In this document: in pieces, positions 1 to 5,440 of the stretch
Layout: the number at the start of each line of letters is the position of its first letter
Numbering within the stretch: the stretch's first letter is position 1
Assembly (NCBI GenBank): GCA_018679695.1
Contig: JAHHKH010000271.1
Span: 1-10,096, forward strand
Reading direction: 5' to 3'
Origin: Maribacter sp.
Lineage (GTDB): Bacteria; Bacteroidota; Bacteroidia; Flavobacteriales; Flavobacteriaceae
DNA: 10,096 nt
Notes under the pieces: generated by a model
Databases searched by the model: none
What the model saw: the letters and a program-made list of their open reading frames with translations, nothing else
Told to the model about the DNA's origin: nothing
Position numbers and translations under genes: made by a program

Positions 1-256
1 CCCCTACGATCTTTCGGCCTCTATGGGCAAACCCGGAATGTTCTATGATGACGATGTAAGGGAAGTATTGGAAGAAATTGATCGGATAACCATTGCAAAA
101 TCGAAGAGCCTTGGCTTTCATGTAATCGAATCAGACCATAGCAAACTTCTCGAAAAAATCGAGAAAAAGTATAATTTCTTGGCTTTTAGTCTTGACTTTT
201 TCTTTTTGGGCGACAAAGCAAGGGAACAGATGAGTTTAATAAAATCAAGACTATAG
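1..256 (+). CDS. HpcH/HpaI-family aldolase, C-terminal fragment (5' end outside window)
   Basis: This is the 3' end of a gene that starts before the window. The reading frame is open from base 2, giving about 84 C-terminal residues ending at a TAG at 254-256. The first visible residues, PYDLSASMGKPG, match the family block usually seen as G-x-x-DLS-x-S-x-G-x-PG near the end of HpcH/HpaI aldolases, which are class II, metal-dependent enzymes that cleave or form 2-keto-3-deoxy acids using pyruvate. The family is usually about 250 to 260 residues, so roughly a third is present and the metal ligands and catalytic arginine lie upstream and cannot be checked. An internal ATG at 23 is not a credible start because the conserved block begins before it. 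The next gene starts one base after the stop, so it is probably part of an operon. The substrate is unknown; the setting suggests synthesis of a sugar-acid-like compound rather than aromatic catabolism. Confidence 0.8.
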   Translation, partial: PYDLSASMGKPGMFYDDDVREVLEEIDRITIAKSKSLGFHVIESDHSKLLEKIEKKYNFLAFSLDFFFLGDKAREQMSLIKSRL

Positions 257-257
257 A

Positions 258-1139
258 ATGAAAAAGGTATTGGTTTTTGGGGGCTTTGGCTTTTTAGGGT
301 TTTATTTGGTGAAGGAACTCCTTCGCAGAGGTTATTCGGTCACCGTGGCGGACATTCAGGAAAACCCCGAGTTGATGCAGGATGTTGAATACATTAATTG
401 CGATATTTCAAATGCTTCAGATGTTTCGTTCGTCTTTGAATCAAAGAACTTTGACATTGTTTATAACCTCGCAGGTTTCGCAAATCTTGATCAGGCGATT
501 AAATTCCCCTTAAGGACCATTGAATTGAATGTGGTGGGCAACATGTATGTTTTAGAGGAATGCCTGAAACACAACATAAAGAAGTTTGTATACGCAAGTA
601 GTGCCTATGCTATGAGCAATAAAGGATCATTTTATGGTATAAGTAAATTGGCTTCAGAAAAATTGATTGAAGAATATCACAAAAGATATAATCTGCCTTT
701 TATAATACTTCGTTATGGATCGGTATATTCTGAAAGGGCTTACAAGAATAACTACATATACAATCTTGTCAAGGAGGCCGTTCTGGATAAGAAGATTGAA
801 CACAAAGGGGACGGTAATGAAATAAGGGAGTACATACATGCTGCCGATGCTGCGAAACTATCGGTTGATGTAATTGAAGCTGATGAATTGGAAAATTTAC
901 ATGTGATATTAACCGGAACCGAGCGGATGAAAAGAATAGAACTTTTTCATATGATCAACGAGATCTTGAATGGTGCTGTTGAGATTAACTGCAATGATTC
1001 AGGATACCAAAACCACTATAAGTTCACTCCATATTCATTTGAAGCCAGCGTGAGTAGAAAATTAGTATCAAACCCCCATATAGATATGGGGCAAGGCCTG
1101 TTGGAGTGTGTAAGGGCCGTACATAAGAATGAAAGCTAG
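258..1139 (+). CDS. NAD(P)-dependent extended-SDR sugar epimerase/dehydratase
   Basis: The 293-residue protein has the layout of an extended short-chain dehydrogenase, the family of UDP-glucose 4-epimerase and NDP-sugar dehydratases. The N-terminal Rossmann fold carries the dinucleotide loop GGFGFLG at residues 8-14, an acidic residue near the end of strand 2 (D32) and an NLAG motif at 70-73. The catalytic residues are a serine at 114-115 (VYASSAY) and the pair Y126/K130 in YGISK. The block REYIHAADAA at 190-199 is the usual substrate-domain motif with the conserved aspartate. At 293 residues it is slightly short for the family (about 310-340), mainly at the C-terminus. It begins one base after the aldolase stop and ends three bases before the next gene, which suggests translational coupling. 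It should bind NAD(P) and act on a cytoplasmic nucleotide- or phospho-sugar. Whether it epimerizes, dehydrates or oxidizes cannot be told from sequence. Confidence 0.88.
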   Translation: MKKVLVFGGFGFLGFYLVKELLRRGYSVTVADIQENPELMQDVEYINCDISNASDVSFVFESKNFDIVYNLAGFANLDQAIKFPLRTIELNVVGNMYVLEECLKHNIKKFVYASSAYAMSNKGSFYGISKLASEKLIEEYHKRYNLPFIILRYGSVYSERAYKNNYIYNLVKEAVLDKKIEHKGDGNEIREYIHAADAAKLSVDVIEADELENLHVILTGTERMKRIELFHMINEILNGAVEINCNDSGYQNHYKFTPYSFEASVSRKLVSNPHIDMGQGLLECVRAVHKNES

Positions 1140-1142
1140 TCT

Positions 1143-1826
1143 ATGTTTATTGCAATGCCATCAGAACAGGATTATGAGTTAGCCGCCGCGGATTATCTTG
1201 AGAAAGTGATTGCAGAGGCTTGCAAGACCAAGGAGAAGGTTTTCATAGCTCTTTCCGGGGGATCGACCCCGCTACCAATTCTTGAGGAATTAAAAGAGAG
1301 GGATTTGAATTGGGAACAAATCCATTTTTTTATGGTAGATGAAAGAACGGTTCCGTTAAATAACCCAGAGAGCAATTTTGGCGCCATCAGCGAAGTTTTT
1401 TTTAATCACATTTCCTCTAAGTGCTATTCAATGGTTCAAGAAGGAAAATCAACCAATGAGGCCATAACCAGATATGAATCCTTTATGAAGGATTTAATGC
1501 ATTTCAATCATGATGGTTTTCCTGTTTTTGATTTGATTTTGTTGGGAATGGGCGATGATGGCCATACGGCATCCTTATTCCCGGGGACTATAGCCCTGAA
1601 AGAGAACAATAAAATCGTTGTTGAGAATAATGTACCCCAATTGGGTACTTCTCGGATTACGCTTACCTATCCTGCAATAATTAGCGCGGAAAAAATTATT
1701 GTACTGATTAAAGGCGAAACTAAAAAAAAGGTTTACAATGAAATCCATACTAAGGCTGAAACTAAATATCCTATGCACAAAATAGTTTTGGAAAGAGAGG
1801 ATGTAATCTGGATTGTGGGGGATTAG
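1143..1826 (+). CDS. pgl: 6-phosphogluconolactonase family protein (Pgl/DevB-like)
   Basis: The 227-residue protein carries the full signature of the Pgl / glucosamine-6-phosphate deaminase fold. It has the phosphate-binding loop SGGSTP at residues 38-43, the strand-loop DERTVP at 66-71 followed by SNFG, and the strong block GMGDDGHTASLFPG at 135-148, where the D-G-H residues are the proposed catalytic region of lactonases. R171 and T173 in SRITLTYP also match the family. The length is normal for 6-phosphogluconolactonase (about 230-240) and the GHTASLFP form favours lactonase over deaminase. The usual reaction is hydrolysis of 6-phosphogluconolactone in the cytoplasm. No glucose-6-phosphate dehydrogenase or 6-phosphogluconate dehydrogenase lies beside it; it is packed between a sugar SDR and a HAD phosphatase. 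It may therefore serve a specialised pathway, opening a different lactone. The symbol reflects family membership, not a proven role. Confidence 0.82.
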   Translation: MFIAMPSEQDYELAAADYLEKVIAEACKTKEKVFIALSGGSTPLPILEELKERDLNWEQIHFFMVDERTVPLNNPESNFGAISEVFFNHISSKCYSMVQEGKSTNEAITRYESFMKDLMHFNHDGFPVFDLILLGMGDDGHTASLFPGTIALKENNKIVVENNVPQLGTSRITLTYPAIISAEKIIVLIKGETKKKVYNEIHTKAETKYPMHKIVLEREDVIWIVGD

Positions 1827-1828
1827 TT

Positions 1829-2485
1829 ATGAAATTAAAAAACATATTTTTTGATTTTGACGGTGTTATTGCAGAATCTGTAAATGCAAAAACAGAGGCG
1901 TTTAGGGAGATGTATAGTGAACATGGCTCTGAAATTGCGGATAAAGTGGTTGATTTCCATATCAAAAATGGAGGGGTTTCCAGGTTTGAAAAATTCAAGT
2001 ATTGGGAAAAGAAGTTTTTTAATCGGGATATTTTGGAGGAAGAAGTGCAAAGACTTGCCAATAAGTTTTCAGACTTGGTGCTTTCCAAGGTTATTGAATC
2101 TGATGAAGTAATTGGGGTTGAGGATTTTTTAAGGAAATATTCCCAGGATTTGAAATTTTGGATTATTACCGGAACGCCTACGACCGAAATCCAAATAATA
2201 GTAAATAAAAGAAGGCTTACCGATTACTTTATTGGCGTACATGGTTCCCCTGAAAATAAGAAATATTGGACCGAATTCCTCATTAAGGAACATGGTCTGA
2301 ACCGCGGGGAAACCCTTTTTTTAGGCGATGCAACTACAGATTATGATGCCGCCCAACATTCGAAACTTCATTTTGCGTTAAGGGATAATGAAGAGAACAT
2401 GGGATTATTCAAAACATATAAAGGCATGCGATTTAATGATTTCAATGAATTGGAAGAAATACTTCTGAACAATAAAATGCTATAA
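1829..2485 (+). CDS. HAD-superfamily phosphatase (subfamily I)
   Basis: The 218-residue protein shows all four HAD motifs. Motif I is FFDFDGVIAES with nucleophile D9 and acid/base D11. Motif II is WIITGTP near 111-117. The motif III lysine is probably K144 or K145 in the SPENKKYW stretch. Motif IV is LFLGDATTDYDAA at 163-175 with D167 and D171 for magnesium. The space between motifs I and II holds a helical insert of about 90 residues, as in the C1 cap of phosphoglycolate phosphatase-like enzymes, and total length is typical. It should remove a phosphate from a small cytoplasmic metabolite; in this context a phosphorylated sugar or sugar acid is the natural guess, but the substrate cannot be read from sequence. 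It starts two bases after the lactonase-like gene, preceded by a G-rich run (about 1816-1820) that could help ribosome binding, and ends one base before the next gene. Confidence 0.85.
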   Translation: MKLKNIFFDFDGVIAESVNAKTEAFREMYSEHGSEIADKVVDFHIKNGGVSRFEKFKYWEKKFFNRDILEEEVQRLANKFSDLVLSKVIESDEVIGVEDFLRKYSQDLKFWIITGTPTTEIQIIVNKRRLTDYFIGVHGSPENKKYWTEFLIKEHGLNRGETLFLGDATTDYDAAQHSKLHFALRDNEENMGLFKTYKGMRFNDFNELEEILLNNKML

Positions 2486-2486
2486 C

Positions 2487-3425
2487 ATGAAAGTATTACT
2501 AACCTCAACTTCTTTTCAAGACACACCAGGCAAACATCAAGAGCTATTATATAGTCAAGGTTATACTATTGATACACTTCGTGGGCCGATACCTGAATCT
2601 GAACTTTTACCGATAATAGCCGAATACGACGCAGTAATTTGTGGAGATGATGATTATACCGAAGCGGTTATCAGGAAGGGCGTCTCGGGAAAATTGAAAT
2701 ACATCTCAAAGTATGGTGTAGGCCTGGATAGGATAGATCTTGAGGCTGCGGAGAAATATGGAATCCCAGTAAGGAACTGTCCGGGAGTAAATCAAGTTTC
2801 GGTATCTGAACATGTTCTTGCCCTATTGTTTACGTTCGAAAAGAATGTACACCTGCAATACAATTCTACCAAACAAGGAAGTTGGAAAAGGTGGGTAGGA
2901 CATGAAATTCAGGGGAAGACAATAGGTATTATTGGCCTTGGCGCTGTTGGTAAGGAACTTGCGAAAAAAGCTTCAGCCTTGGGGATGAAGGTTTTGGCAT
3001 TTGATATTTTCAAGGATGAACAATTTTTAACCGCACATCCCGAGGTTTCTTTCGAAAATGACCTTGATAGAATTTATTCCTATGCAGATGTAATAAGTTT
3101 ACACTTGCCCCATACACCAGAATCCGAGAAAATGATCAACGAAGAGGTGATTTTCAACAAAATAAAGAAAAAGCCCATCTTAATTAATACATCCCGCGGT
3201 ATGTTGGTAGATTCCCATGCGGTGATAAAAGGATTGAAAGAAGGTAAATTGAGGGGTTATTTAGCTGACGTATTGGCTCAAGAGCCAATGGTCGAGGATG
3301 AAGTGTTAAGAGGTGTAGAAAACATCATTATTACACCGCATGTAGGCTCCAGAACCTTTCAGAGCGTGGAAAGGCAGGGATCTATGGCTGTTAACAATCT
3401 CATTAAATTGGTAGAGGGACAATAG
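2487..3425 (+). CDS. D-2-hydroxyacid dehydrogenase, phosphoglycerate dehydrogenase-like
   Basis: The 312-residue protein has the classic two-domain plan of NAD-dependent D-2-hydroxyacid dehydrogenases. The catalytic domain includes KYGVGLDRID at 75-84. The NAD-binding loop is GLGAVG at 150-155 with an acidic residue D173 at the end of the next strand, favouring NAD over NADP. The catalytic set is complete: R237 in NTSRG, E266 in the D-V-L-A-Q-EP block and H285 in TPHVGS. The C-terminal ACT or regulatory domain of many SerA proteins is absent, and the length matches the short form. The family interconverts 2-keto acids and D-2-hydroxyacids; phosphoglycerate, glycerate, lactate or a sugar-acid keto group are all possible. 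It is the last gene of the five-gene block and its stop is 20 bases from the end of the opposing gene. Its place beside an aldolase, lactonase-like protein and phosphatase points to a dedicated acid-building role rather than serine synthesis. Confidence 0.86.
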   Translation: MKVLLTSTSFQDTPGKHQELLYSQGYTIDTLRGPIPESELLPIIAEYDAVICGDDDYTEAVIRKGVSGKLKYISKYGVGLDRIDLEAAEKYGIPVRNCPGVNQVSVSEHVLALLFTFEKNVHLQYNSTKQGSWKRWVGHEIQGKTIGIIGLGAVGKELAKKASALGMKVLAFDIFKDEQFLTAHPEVSFENDLDRIYSYADVISLHLPHTPESEKMINEEVIFNKIKKKPILINTSRGMLVDSHAVIKGLKEGKLRGYLADVLAQEPMVEDEVLRGVENIIITPHVGSRTFQSVERQGSMAVNNLIKLVEGQ

Positions 3426-3445
3426 GAACTAAACTCGTTTATTTT

Positions 3446-5221
3446 TTATTGACTTATGGAAAACAATTTGGAGATAATCTGCCATTGTTTGCCATCAAAT
3501 ATTATAGTAATGGCTTCACCATCCGCTAAAGTGAAATTAGGTGAATTTTCAATTAAAGCATTGGCAGAGGTGATTTGCAAAATATTTGAGCTTGTTCCTA
3601 TATTTTTTATTACCAGCTCCCTTCTTATTCGCTCTTCCTCTTTTGCAATACTAACCGTTCTTTTGCCATCATCGGTGTTCACGAAGATATTTCGTGCAGT
3701 TCTTGTTGTTGTGGCGTTTGATGAAGTAATTAGAGTGCCAAATTTTACACCGGCCATTTGAGTAATACCCTTAGGTGCCGATATATGATCACCGTTCTTG
3801 GGATTTGATATAAGGTTAAAAGAACTGCCGGTCCCAAAGCCTTGAATGCTCGGTTTGCCGTTATAAGTGCCTATTCCTATTTTGCCTTGATCGGAATTGC
3901 CAAAGACACCTTGAAAACTTTCCAAATAATGTCGGTTGTTGATTTTTGAACTTTCAGACCCCAGGCCGAGAAATTGTCGGCCATAACCTCTACCGATTCT
4001 ATGCTCAGAATCCAATATTAAATTGGTTTTGGCCTCCTGTACTACAAAATCTTTTTCAACCCCACTGAATTTAGAGTTTATGATTTCGGCATTGATCACA
4101 TTTTTTCCAATATGGACACCGGTTGTAATTCTATCATTGGACCTTATAAAACTTTCCTTGAAAATAAAGTTCGTTGTATTTTCTACTTCTATAGCGGTTG
4201 AATTTTTGGATGCACTAAAACCACCGGTTATAAATGGAGTATAAAACGCAATTACGTCATTGTCAAATTCACCATTTAAGTCGCTAGTTATGCGAATTTG
4301 AGGTTTTCCGAAATTTCTCCCATTACCTTCGAAAAATGTGGAATAGGAAGAGAAATTGGTAAGATCTTCCAAGATCAAACCTTCATTTCGGCTCCCCTGT
4401 ATTACACCCCCGAAAAATTTTAACCCAGTGGAAGAATTTGAGGCACTTTTTGTGAATTTGGCCCCCACCGTGCAGTTTTCTATTTTGAAATTCTTGAAAT
4501 CGGTATTGGTTGAATTGTATCCTACTACCCCGTATTGCGAGGCATTATAGATAAAGAAGGAATCAAAGCTTGTAGTATAACAATTTAGTAGTTTAATACC
4601 TATGCCGCCACCTTCGATAATAACATTTTCGATTCCACTATTTCTATTAACCTGGTTTAGATATAAAGCTATGGAAGATGGGTCAAATTGGTTTATAAAC
4701 AGGTTTTTGATTTTAAGATCGAATTTTTCATTGGGGGAACTAAAATCAAGAAAAGTACTGTCCCCATTATATTCTAAATAGGTTTTGCTTACACCATCTC
4801 CAAAAATCTCAACACCGATCGAAGAAGAAATACCTTTTTTGAACTTCCATTTGCCAGAAGGGATATAAACTTTACCTACATAAATATCCCATTTATTATC
4901 CGATCTAAGTTCAGTGCTCGTAATAATCGCTGCATCAATGGCAGCTTGTAATGCAGTAGAATTGTCCTCTCTATCTTGAGCAGCCCCAAAATCTTCTATA
5001 TTAAAAATGGTCGGTCTAATCAAATCAAGAAATTCTTGTGAAGTGTTGTTTATTTTTTCAGTTGGGTAATAATGGGAGAGAATTAATGAATTAAAAGTTT
5101 TGGAATCAAGTACTAAAAAGGTTAGGAGTGCCAAAAATAAAAACCCTAGAATAAAATATATGGCTGTAGATTTATAGTACCAGGCTGTCTTTTTCTTTTC
5201 TTTCATCTTAGAATTATTCAT
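3446..5221 (-). CDS. Membrane-anchored right-handed beta-helix protein (pectate-lyase-3 type) with tail-spike-like C-terminus
   Basis: I place the start at the ATG whose complement ends at 5221, giving 591 residues. The frame stays open to a TTG at 5263, but that codon is weaker and lies upstream of a good promoter box (5230-5237). A further ATG at 5206 is also possible. Residues about 7-11 are lysine-rich (KEKKK) and 18-38 form one hydrophobic segment, so the protein is probably inserted as a signal anchor with its body outside the cytoplasm. Residues 74-98 match the opening of the pectate-lyase-3 superfamily (NIEDFGAAQD, then TALQAAIDAA), followed by VYIPSGKW and a G-D-G...TYL turn. About 160-400 is rich in Asn, Ser, Ile and Phe in a beta-helix-like pattern. 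Residues 447-475 (GKIGIGTYNGKPSIQGFG and onward) and the last 60, ending in an IIFDGKQWQIIS strand, resemble phage tail-spike ends. This fold includes lyases, hydrolases and C5-epimerases; catalytic residues are not identifiable. It may modify or trim the polymer made by this cluster. Confidence 0.78.
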   Translation of the reverse strand: MNNSKMKEKKKTAWYYKSTAIYFILGFLFLALLTFLVLDSKTFNSLILSHYYPTEKINNTSQEFLDLIRPTIFNIEDFGAAQDREDNSTALQAAIDAAIITSTELRSDNKWDIYVGKVYIPSGKWKFKKGISSSIGVEIFGDGVSKTYLEYNGDSTFLDFSSPNEKFDLKIKNLFINQFDPSSIALYLNQVNRNSGIENVIIEGGGIGIKLLNCYTTSFDSFFIYNASQYGVVGYNSTNTDFKNFKIENCTVGAKFTKSASNSSTGLKFFGGVIQGSRNEGLILEDLTNFSSYSTFFEGNGRNFGKPQIRITSDLNGEFDNDVIAFYTPFITGGFSASKNSTAIEVENTTNFIFKESFIRSNDRITTGVHIGKNVINAEIINSKFSGVEKDFVVQEAKTNLILDSEHRIGRGYGRQFLGLGSESSKINNRHYLESFQGVFGNSDQGKIGIGTYNGKPSIQGFGTGSSFNLISNPKNGDHISAPKGITQMAGVKFGTLITSSNATTTRTARNIFVNTDDGKRTVSIAKEEERIRRELVIKNIGTSSNILQITSANALIENSPNFTLADGEAITIIFDGKQWQIISKLFSISQ

Positions 5222-5229
5222 ATGATAGA

Positions 5230-5237
5230 CAAATATA
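5230..5237 (-). promoter_or_regulatory. Candidate Bacteroidota -7 box for the beta-helix gene
   Basis: On the minus strand this reads TATATTTG, an exact match to the TAnnTTTG -7 element known for Bacteroidota sigma-ABfr promoters. It lies 8 bases before the ATG at 5221, so transcription would start at or just before that ATG, leaving almost no leader, or a leader near 15 bases if the ATG at 5206 is used. The nearest upstream TTTG (complement of 5261-5264) is 23 bases away, longer than the usual spacing of about 19-21, so the -33 element is weak. It also argues against the TTG start at 5263. Confidence 0.35.
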
Positions 5238-5319
5238 AAAATACTACCATCCCCTGTAATCAAATGGCAAACAATTATTTATGTTCAAAGTTTACCAAAA
5301 TGATTTCAAGTAACGGAAT

Positions 5320-5335
5320 AGGTTTTTGTAAACCT
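5320..5335. repeat. Perfect 6-base inverted repeat in the divergent gap
   Basis: AGGTTT at 5320-5325 pairs exactly with AAACCT at 5330-5335 around a TTGT loop. It lies between the divergent beta-helix and acyltransferase genes, about 10 bases upstream of a candidate -7 box. It could be a protein-binding site or a small hairpin. It is not followed by a T-run in a position that would suit a terminator for either neighbour. A 6-base stem can arise by chance. Confidence 0.3.
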
Positions 5336-5344
5336 GCTATTGCG

Positions 5345-5352
5345 TATTTTTG
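5345..5352 (+). promoter_or_regulatory. Candidate Bacteroidota -7 box for the acyltransferase gene
   Basis: TATTTTTG is an exact match to TAnnTTTG. A TTTG at 5325-5328 could serve as the -33 element, though the spacing of 16 bases is short. Transcription would begin near 5359, leaving a leader of about 80 bases before the ATG at 5441. A second, imperfect match (TACCCTTTG, one base too long) lies at 5425-5433 and is too close to the start codon to be preferred. Confidence 0.3.
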
Positions 5353-5358
5353 AGGATC

Positions 5359-5398
5359 TTAATTAATTGGTGAATGCGGATAGCTGTATTAATTAATA
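5359..5398. repeat. Pair of AT palindromes spaced 30 bases apart
   Basis: TTAATTAA occurs at 5359-5366 and again at 5389-5396, the second inside a 12-base perfect palindrome TATTAATTAATA (5387-5398). The two copies are exactly 30 bases apart, close to three helical turns, so a dimeric regulator could bind both on the same DNA face. They sit at and just after the predicted transcription start of the acyltransferase gene. Because the DNA is AT-rich, chance is a real alternative. Confidence 0.3.
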
Positions 5399-5440
5399 AT
5401 AGGATATGTTAAAATTCAAAAAATTACCCTTTGCCGATTT

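Noticed and set aside
1771..2088. Minus-strand open frame of 105 codons
   Set aside because: It lies antisense across the end of the lactonase-like gene and the start of the HAD gene, both with complete family motifs; its translation shows no recognisable domain.
3426..3450. Possible bidirectional terminator between convergent genes (AAACTCGTTT followed by ATTTTTT)
   Set aside because: The stem is only 3 to 4 A/T-rich pairs with a tiny loop, too weak to call, although the location would suit one.
3456..3761. Plus-strand open frame of 101 codons opposite the beta-helix gene
   Set aside because: The minus-strand frame there is continuous with a coherent 591-residue protein, and the plus-strand translation resembles a composition artefact.
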